A DNA stretch of 12,561 nt from Conidiobolus incongruus B7586 (Eukaryota > Entomophthoromycota > Entomophthoromycetes > Entomophthorales > Conidiobolaceae). The DNA lies in NCBI GenBank assembly GCA_000697335.1, contig JNEM01008601.1, positions 1 to 12,561 on the forward strand. The letters are read 5' to 3'. Shown here piece by piece: positions 1 through 8,492 of this stretch. Made by a program: the position numbers and the translations under genes. The notes beneath the pieces were generated by a model. That model worked only from the letters and a program-made list of their open reading frames with translations, made no database searches and was not told the DNA's origin. Within the stretch, counting starts at the first letter, position 1. Each line of letters starts with the position of its first letter.

Positions 1-398
1 TATTCACTAATTCGATTTGTTTGTGAATCAACTTCATAGCATTCTCCATACCCATCGTTTGAACCTGACGCCAATCTAGTTGAATAATGACTTGATTCAA
101 AGTATGATTTTTTCCTAAAATAACACTTCTTTTGATCACCTTACACTCATTTAACTTATCTTCCATTGGAATAGGATTGGTTTTCTCACCAGTAACATGG
201 ACTAGCACATCATCAGCTCTGGACTGGAATTCACATGCAATACGAGGCTTCCATTGAATGATTTTGAAAAGATCTTTGGTGCGATAATCTTGACTACGAT
301 TGAATAATCCCATTTCTTCCTTTTTTATTACTAATTCGAAGATATCTTCATCAATATCATAATGATCCCAATAACATTGTAAACCATCTGCTATATAG
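1..398. repeat. Direct repeat, left member (partner 12164-12561)
   Basis: It matches the right window end at a constant offset of 12,163 with no gaps and two mismatches: position 1 (T versus C) and position 230 (T versus G, giving Glu/Asp at residue 417). It lies wholly inside the reductase coding region. Confidence 0.97.
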
Positions 399-1480
399 AA
401 CTGATCGGAGTCTTCGGGTTTGGTGGCAATTTTAGAAAAGCCAAAAATACCAATTTCGCTAGAACCAAATAAAAGTTGGTTTTTAATTCCATACTTCGAG
501 AATTGATTTCGATATTCTAAAGGCATTACAGCACCACCCACATTATTTAATCCATTCCATCGCTTCAATCGTTGCCAACCGTCGGAGTAGGGAATAGAAT
601 TACAATGATCTATGATCTCGACCATCAACTTAGGCAACCAGTTTATGATATCAAAACGAATATAGTCCATTAATTCAAGGATTATTGAACCACTCATTAT
701 TTGTCCTGGAAGATTAGGTGGTGCAATCACATGTTGGGCCCAACGGATTGGTCGATGCAAATGGAACTGTTGACCTCCGGTGTGGTATAAAGGGGGTAAT
801 ACTAGAACTGACTGATTGTGAGGATAAACTGGAGTATCTGACAAAGCTCTAGCAGTTTGAGCTAATAATACACCATTTTCAATTCGGATGAGCTTTGGAT
901 GTAAAGAAGTAGAGCCAGTAGAATGGACATAGTATGCCACTTCTTCAATTTGATTGTAATATGTTGTATATTTAGACAACATGTCTGCATCATCACTGTT
1001 AATTGGATGATTGGCCATAGAAAGAAAATCCAAATTTTGCATACTTAGCAACTTTAAAGGATAGCTCATTTTGGATTGAATATTCAAAGCAACTTGGGAA
1101 AATTCATTACTGAATATTAACCCACAGGCACGCCCTTGTTCTAAAAGAGCAACACAACTTTCTTCTTTAATACGAGTGGATAAATGGAGAGGAATAGCAT
1201 TAATATTCATAAAGGCGAGAGAGTAAAAAATATATTCGGATGATGAATTACTCAAAAAGCCAATAACGGGACGTTCATTTTGCAGCTCAATATGAAGGGA
1301 CTTGATCAAACAAAGCGAAGTAGCTTCAATGATCTGGTAATATTGCTTCCAGTTTAAAGTGATATATTCATAACATTCAATTCCTATATTCAAACTCAGG
1401 GCACTTCGTTCTCCAAAGTGGATGCTATTTGATTCTAATAAATCTATAAATCTTCCTGAGGTTGGGTTCAAAAAATCCAT
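1..1480 (-). CDS. NRPS-like A-T-R carboxylic acid reductase, copy 1, N-terminal part (3' end outside window)
   Basis: Reading the minus strand from ATG at 1480-1478 gives 493 uninterrupted codons to the window edge, with no intron. The start is the first in-frame ATG after an in-frame TAG 24 bases upstream. The protein is an AMP-forming adenylation domain: P-loop motif A3 around residues 183-198 (VHSTGSTSLHPK), A4-like LPPLYHTGG at 229-236, A5 FGSSEIG at 338-344, A7 RTKDLF at 400-405 and A8-like RADDVLVHVTGEKTNP at 421-436. GEKTNPIPME is typical of fungal adenylation-thiolation-reductase enzymes, which activate a carboxylic acid with ATP, load it on a phosphopantetheine arm and release an aldehyde using NADPH. 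The near-identical second copy supplies the expected C-terminal half, predicting 1037 residues, normal for this family. No signal peptide or membrane segment is seen, so a cytosolic enzyme is inferred. Its acid substrate is unknown. Residue 417 is Glu here and Asp in copy 2. Confidence 0.9.
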   Translation of the reverse strand, partial: MDFLNPTSGRFIDLLESNSIHFGERSALSLNIGIECYEYITLNWKQYYQIIEATSLCLIKSLHIELQNERPVIGFLSNSSSEYIFYSLAFMNINAIPLHLSTRIKEESCVALLEQGRACGLIFSNEFSQVALNIQSKMSYPLKLLSMQNLDFLSMANHPINSDDADMLSKYTTYYNQIEEVAYYVHSTGSTSLHPKLIRIENGVLLAQTARALSDTPVYPHNQSVLVLPPLYHTGGQQFHLHRPIRWAQHVIAPPNLPGQIMSGSIILELMDYIRFDIINWLPKLMVEIIDHCNSIPYSDGWQRLKRWNGLNNVGGAVMPLEYRNQFSKYGIKNQLLFGSSEIGIFGFSKIATKPEDSDQFYIADGLQCYWDHYDIDEDIFELVIKKEEMGLFNRSQDYRTKDLFKIIQWKPRIACEFQSRADDVLVHVTGEKTNPIPMEDKLNECKVIKRSVILGKNHTLNQVIIQLDWRQVQTMGMENAMKLIHKQIELVN

Positions 1481-1560
1481 TAAGGAAATATATTTATGCT
1501 GCTATTAGAGATATGAATTATTGTGAGAGGAATAAGAATGAATCTTTATAATTATTTTTG
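1481..1560 (-). promoter_or_regulatory. Probable core promoter and 5' leader of reductase copy 1
   Basis: On the minus strand a TATAAAG box lies at 1550-1544, about 65-70 bases before the ATG, a plausible distance for a fungal TATA promoter. The start-codon context (CCTTAATGG) is weak, with T rather than A or G at -3, but no other in-frame ATG is available. The call rests only on position and motif; no transcription-factor site is recognised. Confidence 0.35.
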
Positions 1561-2784
1561 AATTAAAAATTTCCAATATATAGTGCTTTCTTAGATCAGA
1601 AAATCTCATTAATCCATTATAATTTAATTAATTACTTGATTTTGTTCCGTAAATTTTTATTAATTAGACAAAAATTTAGATTCTGAAAACAAAAATAGAG
1701 TGGATTGTGATCTTATAGTCAATAATACCTATTATCAAATAAAATTTTGGATCCTAATATCCATTATAATGTTATATAGATTAAATTAGTTATAATATAA
1801 AATAATATAAAATTTTCTATTTAATCACAGTTTATAAAATTAGAGAAATAGGTAAATTCATTTAGAGTGATAAATTTTAAAAAATACTTTACTTTTGTAA
1901 TTCAAATGTTATTATTTTGATGCAAAATTTTATATCTTGATGTTTAATATTTAATTTTTAATAATTAAATAATATTTTTAAACTAATAACTTTGTATTAA
2001 TTCACTTTCTAAAGTTGACTAATTTTGATGAAATCAATATTTAATGGTGAAAAGTTTTACCGAACATATTATTTTTGAGTGTACAAAATATGGTAATTAT
2101 TATTGATATATAGCATGATTTTAAGCACAGATCGGTACTGGTGTAATTTCACGATAGCGTCAAAAATTTGTATTATTCAGTATAACCATATCTGATTATT
2201 AAAACGAACACTAATTGATGAAAATTTTGATGTAATAAATTAATTTCAAATGAAAATCAACGGTTAATTCAATGATATTGAATTATGATTTAATTAAATC
2301 CCATATACCATTTACACTAATTAACATAATATAACCATATTTGTCAATACCATAAAGTGACAATCAATATCTTTTTCAATTTTAGGATTATTTTAAAATA
2401 AACCAAAATATAATCTCATATCTAGATTTTTCTCATTGGTATGTATTTCAAAATTCAAGTATATGCTTAAATATTTATCAATCTATAGCTGTAAGTGATC
2501 AATATATCTCCAAAAGCTGTAATCATTTAATAAGAACCAGCAAGGAGTGAAAATCAATCTCTAATTACCTAAAATTTTTATATATTTGATATGTATTTTA
2601 ATTAGAATTAATATGTAATATTAAATATTCAATATATTATATTATGTATCTCAATATCTAAACTTAGCAGGTATTAATTAATTAAAGTCTTACTCCCTAA
2701 AAATATTTGGACATCTAGATAATATTATTTGTGAATAATTTGTCCATAATCATTTGTTCACAAACTATCGGAATTTGTGAGATA
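1561..2784. other. AT-rich intergenic DNA upstream of reductase copy 1
   Basis: No coding frame, RNA gene or transposon end was recognised. The only repeated word of note is TATAACCATATYTG, present at 2181-2194 and 2330-2343 with one mismatch. Its core TATAACCAT also forms part of the palindrome at 9636-9663. It may be an upstream regulatory site or an eroded repeat remnant. Confidence 0.4.
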
Positions 2785-3122
2785 TGATATTGCACTGGCT
2801 GGGGAGTCAAGTGACTAATGACTTGAAGCAAATAGTCGTCTTCCAGGACGGTGCCTGTTAGTTGGTATAAAAGGAGTAGTTTATTATTTAACCTAGATTG
2901 TAGGGTAAAATCATAGAAGACCTACGTGACAGTTTAGTTTTAATCGGTATATTCATAGTTGATTGACGTGTATTCTTGTCATTCATGGTGATAAATCGAA
3001 TTGAATGATTGATTCCTTAGCTAAGGTTTACTTGCTGGCTACGTTTTGGTGCATCACTGACGAAGTTTGCGAATGATCGAATTGTGAGGGTCGAATGGGT
3101 CTTCCAGCCCTTGACAATATCA
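2785..3122. mobile_element. GC-richer 338-bp island with inverted ends, possible MITE-like element
   Basis: This island stands out from its flanks: roughly 40% GC by eye against about 20%. Its ends are inverted copies. TGATATTG at 2785-2792 faces CAATATCA at 3115-3122, and the similarity continues inward for about 24 bases (shared CA, GGCTGG and AG). This suggests a small non-autonomous inverted-repeat transposon. It contains a TATAAAAG box (2866-2873), a direct repeat GTCTTCCAG (2838-2846 and 3099-3107) and the palindrome CCTTAGCTAAGG (3015-3026). No target-site duplication was found: the left flank ends in AGATA and the right begins TTTTA. No convincing protein is encoded; frames on both strands are short. 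Alternatives are a solo LTR, given the TG...CA ends and the TATA box, or an unrecognised structured RNA gene. Confidence 0.4.
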
Positions 3123-3143
3123 TTTTATATTACATCGGCAGTG

Positions 3144-3170
3144 TTATTGTTGATTAATATCAGACAATAA
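3144..3170. repeat. Hairpin, 11-bp stem with one bulge
   Basis: TTATTGTTGAT (3144-3154) pairs with ATCA plus ACAATAA (3159-3170) across a four-base TAAT loop, with a single bulged G at 3163. It lies just outside the right end of the GC-richer island. It could be a remnant of an inverted-repeat element, or a transcript structure if the island is transcribed rightward. Confidence 0.5.
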
Positions 3171-3625
3171 TACCAATATTATAATTAAAAACGATTTAAA
3201 AATTAAACCTTTATTGTTTTTTGGGGCCATATAACAAACAGATTGATATGTTACTTAAAATTCAAACTTGCTACTTAAAGAGAAGTTAATTGTTACTAGG
3301 ATTTAATCCGCGGACTACTCTAAAGATGATATGATATTATCATTGATGAAATTCTTAGGGATAAATTGAATAATTATATTTATTCTCTTTCTTAGAATAG
3401 ATACACATTTATATTTTTTCGATTTTATTTTGTTATCTAATATTCTGCATAATATTATAATCTATTCAAATATTTCCATTCTTTTTGTTGTAATTATTTT
3501 GTTATATTTTGAATGACTTGTATTCACTATCAATATTTTAATATGTCAATTTCTTCCTATATTGGTTAATCATATAGTATGATAATAAGAGCAATAATTT
3601 TATAAATCAACTCTCAATATGAATA
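3171..3625. other. AT-rich intergenic DNA
   Basis: No gene is visible. The one compositional oddity is CCGCGG within a small GC-richer patch near 3300-3350, unusual for this background. It is a CCG/CGG inverted pair of the general kind bound by Zn2Cys6 regulators, but a single site is not evidence of function. Confidence 0.35.
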
Positions 3626-3930
3626 TACTTATTTAATAATGAAACTTATTTTGATTTCCATTCAATTCGAACTCGATTATATTACAGCGTAAATGAAGAA
3701 ATGGCATTTTTTATTATATTTTTTTTAACTTTATTCATTGTTTTCAAAATTAGATTATATACGAAAAAGAGGAGAATTTATTCATTCAATATATATAAGT
3801 TTAAAAATAATTTTTATATAAAGTTTTTTATTTCAATATCATTTAAACTTAACCATGAAATCTCTAGAATTCTTCAAAATATACAAAGAGCTCATAGAGA
3901 TAATGCTCTATCTAAAACTATTAATTATTA
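3626..3930 (+). mobile_element. Decayed mariner-family transposon, copy B, 5' part
   Basis: Codons 3794-3928 align with the first 47 codons of the mariner transposase at 7267-8301. Shared words are KFFI, KLNH, S-(K/R)-I, N-x-Q, A and ALSK, about 19 identities in some 37 positions. Both copies have a stop codon where mariner helix-turn-helix domains usually carry Trp. Copy B retains Gln (CAA) where the other copy has TAA. An AATAATG word with TIR-like flanks at 3635-3641 sits at about the right distance upstream (158 versus 174 bases), so the 5' end is placed approximately at 3626. The apparent 76-residue frame from 3701 starts in element leader sequence and is not a host gene. Similarity stops at TA 3929-3930, where another element is inserted. 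Confidence 0.6.
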
Positions 3931-4294
3931 GTTTACAAAGAAAGTGTAGCAAATTATTTATTTAAGATATCTCAAATATATTATTAGTATTAAAAATTAG
4001 ATTGAATACAAAATATATTAGGGGATTAATAATTCAAACTATATTTATTAATAAAAAAACTTTATTAATTTTCTTTTACCGAATATTTTATTAATGAGTT
4101 AAAACATGCTTAAATTAGATAATGATTATTAAAAGATCTTTAGTATTATTAAAACTCAACCATATACCTGTTATATTTCAATACCATCAAAAAATTTAAT
4201 CTTATCCTATATTTAAGATATTTATCTTGTGTTTATTATTTTAAACATATATTTATTATGTTTGGACTATTTCCCATTTAATATATTTGCTTAA
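3931..4294 (+). mobile_element. Short mariner-derived element (internal-deletion or MITE-like) inserted in copy B
   Basis: The segment resembles the 5' end of the 7173-8492 mariner: AAATTATTTATTT then TCAAATATATTATTAGT (3972-3988) in the leader, then ATGCTTAAA (4106-4114), GAT, TAT for CAT, TAA for CAA, AAG, and AAAACTCAACCAT (4151-4163). Its right end has TTCCCATT (4271-4278), matching the other mariner's terminal repeat, followed by ...TTAA and TA. TA dinucleotides flank it at 3929-3930 and 4295-4296. Joining the host sequence across it restores an ungapped 27-base alignment with the other mariner (19 matches by eye). At 364 bp it is far shorter than a full mariner, so it is probably a deletion derivative mobilised in trans. 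All alignments were made by eye in very AT-rich DNA. Confidence 0.5.
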
Positions 4295-4380
4295 TATTAA
4301 AATTACCTTATTTATAAAAACCTAAGTCTTTAAGCAAAACATTTATAATCTAATAATTAACCTTTATTAGTATTAAAAAT
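4295..4380 (+). mobile_element. Decayed mariner copy B, continuation after the nested insertion
   Basis: Directly after the TA at 4295-4296 the sequence again follows the transposase region just past its helix-turn-helix Trp position: AAATTACCTT against AAATTACTTT, then CAAAAC...AATCTAA against CAAAACCTGCTAAAATCTAA. Beyond about 4380 the match cannot be followed with confidence. Scattered agreement at the expected spacing (ATGATAA...CAAAA near 4920; ATTAATAAAGG near 5293) hints that the rest extends toward about 5300, but no 3' inverted repeat was found. Confidence 0.4.
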
Positions 4381-4800
4381 AATCCTTAATTAATAATTAA
4401 TTTTAGAAATATTTACAAATATGGATTTGGTTTTTAATAGCTTCTTATTTTTAAAGCAAATTAGGAAAACTATAATTTTCATTCCTTTTAAGATTATATA
4501 TTACTATATAATTTTGTTTAATTATATTAATCTTGATAGGTTCTTCAAATTATTGTTGATATGAAAAATTTAAATTCATTTGTAAAATCTTAACCATAAT
4601 CTTAATATTTCATTAGCTGAATATTTTTGGGGAATATTATTCCTTGATACCAAAGCTTATGTTAAATTCATATTTATTTGGCTTTTATAAAATCATTTAA
4701 AATTATAACTCTAGTGGTGGTAAAACGAGTATAATGGAAAGGAAGATTATTATAATATCCATATGACAGGTTGATATATCAGTAAACAAAGTTTATTAAG

Positions 4801-4840
<40 letters not shown>

Positions 4841-5487
4841 TAATATAAATATATTAGATTTTATATTAAATATTATCAATATATATAGCATTGATAGGTA
4901 TAGCCTTAATTTTATAAAAAATGATAAAAATCAAAAAAATAGTAATAATTAAGAGGAAATCAAACAGCCTTGTAATTAGCCAAATTAATACTATTAATAA
5001 AATAAAATAACAATAAAAATATAGATTGATTGATTAATTTAGAGTTATATATATTATATAAAATTATATGTATGAGTTTTAAAAATTAGACTCATAAAAA
5101 AGAATATTTGAAATTCTAATAATTTTTATAAAGGTTTTGTTCTATTAAAAATACCCTTTATTTCTGAATTATTTACTTTATAGCTAAAAATTATATTTTT
5201 CTAAAATGATTCCACTCTATTAAATTAATTTCTACTATTCTGTTTTATTTTATTAAAATTAAATAAATTTATATCTAATAATATATTTGATATTAATAAA
5301 GGTTATAAAAATATATTATATATCATATAAGTATTTGATATCAACTCAAACTCAATTATTATATAATTATAATTAATAAATCTTAATATCTTATATATAA
5401 CACTTTATCTAAAAACAAATCAACAGCGAAAAAATCCTATTAAAATGTTTAAATATAAATATCTAATTGATAGACAGAAATAATTTA
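4381..5487. other. AT-rich DNA, possibly the eroded 3' part of mariner copy B
   Basis: There is no open frame of note. If copy B were full length and carried only the small insertion, its end would fall near 5300. Weak similarity near 4920 to the LHDNCK catalytic region and near 5293 to the transposase C-terminus is position-consistent but close to what chance gives in DNA this AT-rich. Confidence 0.25.
4804..4837. repeat. (TA)17 microsatellite
   Basis: Thirty-four bases of uninterrupted TA dinucleotide repeat. It is probably length-polymorphic and could collapse or expand in sequencing. Confidence 0.95.
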
Positions 5488-5830
5488 TCAGAATAAATCA
5501 TAATGACGTATAGTTCCCTTATTGCATTTACTTATCGAGATCATGTAAATATAAACTGATCTTTGGTTCAGGGAGCCACAAATTATTTTCCCCCAAAGTT
5601 TTGGATATATGAAAAGCCATTGCAATTGTAATAATTTTATATCCAAATCCAATCCTAATACCAAAAGTTCCAAACACTTACAAATGATGGGTAATACAGA
5701 TTAGAAAACGTAAAATACTATATACAATCCCTAATGAAGCAGTGGAGGTAATTGTCAACCTCATCAGACTTAATCAATATGGAAGTATTAAAGTACCAAT
5801 TCCATATTATTCAAATTTTCCAATAATTAA
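5488..5830. other. GC-richer patch with a hairpin, unidentified
   Basis: Composition rises visibly above the flanks. TTTGGATATA at 5600-5609 is inverted exactly at 5638-5647 (10-bp stem, 28-base loop). A 61-codon frame runs on the minus strand (5488-5673), but its product is low-complexity and matches no family I recognise, and plus-strand frames are closed within about 20 codons. It may be a relic of an older insertion or of a gene. Confidence 0.3.
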
Positions 5831-7170
5831 TTCAATAGATATTATTTCTAAAATAAAAAAAATAATATCTTTATTATCAAGTTATTATAATAGTAAAAAT
5901 CAATGTAAATGTTCCACTTAATGTTAATAGTTAATTAAATAGAATTTTTATATTAAGCTAGAAAAAAATAACTTAATAGTATAAAGTATAAAATAAAAGC
6001 AGTTTCTTTATTAGGTTGGGATTTTTATATAACGGAGATTTTCAAACAAATTTAAAAAATATATAATAATTAGGTAAATAAAGATATTATAAGATACTAT
6101 TTATTTATATTAATTAACTCAAAATTTTTTTTTTCAAATAGTTTTTGATTCATTGAAACATAGTTTTTTTAAACTCTAATATATATTTTTATTTAATTGA
6201 TTAAATTGTAAATTAATTAAGTAGTTTATATTTTTAAATCTAATTTCATAATGTAAATAATATCAATATAGCTGATACAAATGGTTCTTTTTTCCGCTTA
6301 ATTTTTAACATTTGTTTGATTTTAATTATTATTTCTAAACTTAAGGTTATACCTATTAATAATAAATATATTGATATTATTTAATAAAATATTTTATACA
6401 TTTATACTCACTTATTTGTTAACAAAGCTAAAGTATACTTTGATTACTTATATATTAACTTATTTCATGAATATTAAATTTTTTTTATATTATATTTCCT
6501 TTATCATCATTTTATTTATTTAATTGATATCCTTATCATAAAACAATATCTTTATTTTGGATATAAATTTTAAGTTATAAAAGATTTTCTTACTATAAAA
6601 TTATTAATACAATATAATATTTAATTTATTCACTAAATATTAACTAATGTAATTATAATTACTATTGGAAATAAAATATCAATTTTAGAAAAAAAACTCC
6701 TTTTAGAAAATTAAATTAGTTTTTAAAATACAAATCCTAGTTTATGATCAAAATAAAAAATATTTTGAAAAATAAAAATCTTTGAAAAATATAGCAATTA
6801 GATAATATTAATAAAACTATAATAATTATATTAAAATTTTTAATTAATATAAGAATTATATTAAAAACTATATTTAATTTTAATTCTACAATTATACTTT
6901 TATTTAATCAATATAACAAAAAATTTATGATTATATATTTATAATACAAATTATCCAAAATTTTCCAAATTTAGAAAATTACTTTAAATTTATTTATTCT
7001 TATATCAATATATTAAATATCAGTATTTTTTTAGCTAAAGAGCTGCTAAAGCAATATAATATTGATATTGGAAACTTATTATATCTATAAAACTTCAATT
7101 TGATATAGTTAATTTATATAAAGAATACTCTATTATATAATATATATTTAGAAAAAGCTAAATTTAATGT
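5831..7170. other. Featureless AT-rich intergenic DNA
   Basis: No coding frame, RNA gene or clear repeat structure was found. TTAGGTTGGG at 6011-6020 just upstream of the denser AT tract resembles some insect mariner ends, but no inverted partner was seen. Confidence 0.4.
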
Positions 7171-7172
7171 TA

Positions 7173-7204
7173 TTACTCTGTATTTTTAATAATGGGAATT
7201 TTTT
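7173..7204 (+). repeat. Left terminal inverted repeat of the mariner (3' end of the element)
   Basis: It begins TTACTCTGTATTTTTAATAA directly after TA 7171-7172 and continues TGGGAA then a T run. It pairs with the right end with five mismatches and one gap. Confidence 0.85.
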
Positions 7205-7266
7205 GCAATTAAAAATAAATAAACATTTGAATATATGATATATAAAAATAAATATATAATATAAAT

Positions 7267-8301
7267 TTAATAGTTTCCTTTATTATTAATAACTTTTTGC
7301 TATACTTTTAACAAACTTCTAACACTTAAAAAACAGTTTTTTTTATTAAAGACTAAAATTTGATGTTTTATAAACCAATTAAATTTTCCTGCAGAAATTT
7401 TCTTTCCTGCAAGCTGGTTTTTTAATTGCCTAAAGTAATTATAATCACATAGGTTATAATCAAAAGAATATACTGGATGTGGTAGTTCTTTCTAGTTATT
7501 TTTAATTAGAAAGTTTTTTACAGCTTTAGATTTATGTATTTTGCAATTATCATGTAAAATAATAAGTCTTCTCAAATTATATTGAGAACACTAATTAGAA
7601 ATACTTTTATTTAAAAAAGCAATATATAGTTTACTATTAATTGATTTTCCTTTAAGAACTAAATAAGAATAGTATATACTATTATAATCTATTGTAATAA
7701 TTAATATTTGCTTATTAACAAAATATTTATTTAAAGGGATTTGTAGAGGGGGTTGATTTAGCTTAATCCAGCATTTTGATTTGTGTTTTGGTAAAAGATT
7801 ATACATAGGGATCTAAGATTCATCAATTACAATTATTCACTGTAAAAGTCTAGGCTTCTGGTAATATTTCAATAGGTTTTGTTTAACAATAGCTACTCTA
7901 GCTTTTTTTTAAGCTTTATTTAAATTATAAGGTACTTATTTTACATTTTTATTTATTAATTTTAGTTTAAACTTTAAAATATATAAAATACTTATAAAAC
8001 TAATATTAAAGTGCTTAGATAATTCTCTAGCTGAAATAAAAAGGTGCTTTTTAATATATTTTTTCACTCTATTTACAATTGAAAGAGTAACAGTTGAAGT
8101 TGGTTTTTTAGATTTTAGCAGGTTTTGAATAGTTTCTCTTTTAGCTTTAAAGTAATTTACTTAGCAATAAATTGTTGATTTAGATAATGCTTTATTACCA
8201 AAAGCTGCTTGTAAATTTTAAATAATTTTAGAGGGTTTATGGTTAAGTTTTACTAATACCAAAATAAAAAACTTTTGATGATCACTATTTGGTTTAAGCA
8301 T
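7267..8301 (-). pseudogene. Mariner transposase pseudogene, nine internal stops, no frameshift
   Basis: From ATG 8301-8299 to TAA 7269-7267 there are 345 codons in one frame, matching the roughly 345-residue length of mariner transposases. The order is an N-terminal helix-turn-helix pair (about codons 15-115, including ARELSKHFNIS), the linker VPYNLNKA (family WVPHxLN), then the catalytic core. Aspartates are kept at codon 160 (VIDES), 251 (LHDNCK) and 286 (CDY), with exactly 34 residues between the last two, the DD34D signature. Stops fall at codons 28, 47, 122, 131, 155, 163, 237, 270 and 334. Where the family residue can be judged, they replace Trp (47, 122, 163, 270, 334), Gln (28, 131) or probably Arg (155). 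These are all C-to-T/G-to-A type changes. No insertion or deletion disturbs the frame. The longest open piece (7591-7806) is only part of this frame. Confidence 0.9.
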
Positions 8302-8354
8302 GATTAAATTAAACAACCAATTTTAAAAAGTTAATTTTTTAATCAAAAAAACTA

Positions 8355-8380
<26 letters not shown>
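8355..8380. repeat. (AT)13 microsatellite inside the mariner leader
   Basis: Twenty-six bases of perfect AT repeat between the right inverted repeat and the transposase start. It lies inside the element, so it may have expanded after insertion. Confidence 0.95.
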
Positions 8381-8386
<6 letters not shown>

Positions 8387-8459
8387 TATATAATTTCCTA
8401 TTAACTTTGTATATATTTATTCATTTCAAACTAATAATATGTTTGAAAAATCAGAAATT

Positions 8460-8492
8460 AAAAAATTTCCCATTATTTCAAATTCAAGGTAA
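8460..8492 (-). repeat. Right terminal inverted repeat of the mariner (5' end of the element)
   Basis: On the minus strand it begins TTACCTTGAATTTGAAATAA and continues TGGGAAATTTTTT. It is followed outward by TA 8493-8494 and is the inverted partner of 7173-7204. Confidence 0.85.

Larger units (their letters stand above)
7173..8492 (-). mobile_element. Full-length mariner (DD34D) transposon, inactivated
   Basis: A 1,320-bp element flanked by TA at 7171-7172 and 8493-8494, the expected mariner target duplication. Its ends are inverted repeats: 7173-7204 and 8460-8492 agree at 27 of 32 aligned bases with one gap, sharing TTAC and AATAATGGGAA. It encodes one transposase on the minus strand (7267-8301), leaving a leader of about 190 bp and a tail of about 95 bp. 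Size, ends, target duplication and protein all agree with the mariner branch of Tc1/mariner. A (AT)13 tract has grown inside the leader. The structure is complete, but the transposase frame is closed by stops, so the copy cannot be autonomous. Confidence 0.9.

Noticed and set aside
3701-3931. 76-codon frame on the plus strand as a host membrane protein, because of its hydrophobic N-terminus
   Set aside because: Its second half aligns with the mariner transposase N-terminus, and the hydrophobic start is translated AT-rich transposon leader.
4560-4650. A further mariner N-terminal remnant (GTAAAATCTTAACCATAA resembles the KLNH codons)
   Set aside because: The match is short and out of frame, and it falls where the middle of copy B should be; chance similarity in AT-rich DNA is likely.
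5488-5673. 61-codon frame on the minus strand
   Set aside because: Low-complexity Leu/Ile-rich product with no recognised motif; frames of this length are expected by chance.
6011-6020. TTAGGTTGGG as another mariner terminal repeat
   Set aside because: No inverted partner or transposase remnant was found at a suitable distance, and it differs from the ends of the mariner present here.
7591-7806. 71-codon frame on the minus strand as a separate small gene
   Set aside because: It is an internal piece of the 345-codon mariner transposase frame; its Met is codon 166 of that frame.
7267-8301. A non-standard genetic code reading TAA/TAG as sense, suggested by the in-frame stops
   Set aside because: The same stop codons occupy both Trp and Gln positions, and the host reductase uses TGG, CAA and a terminal TGA normally, so mutation explains it better.
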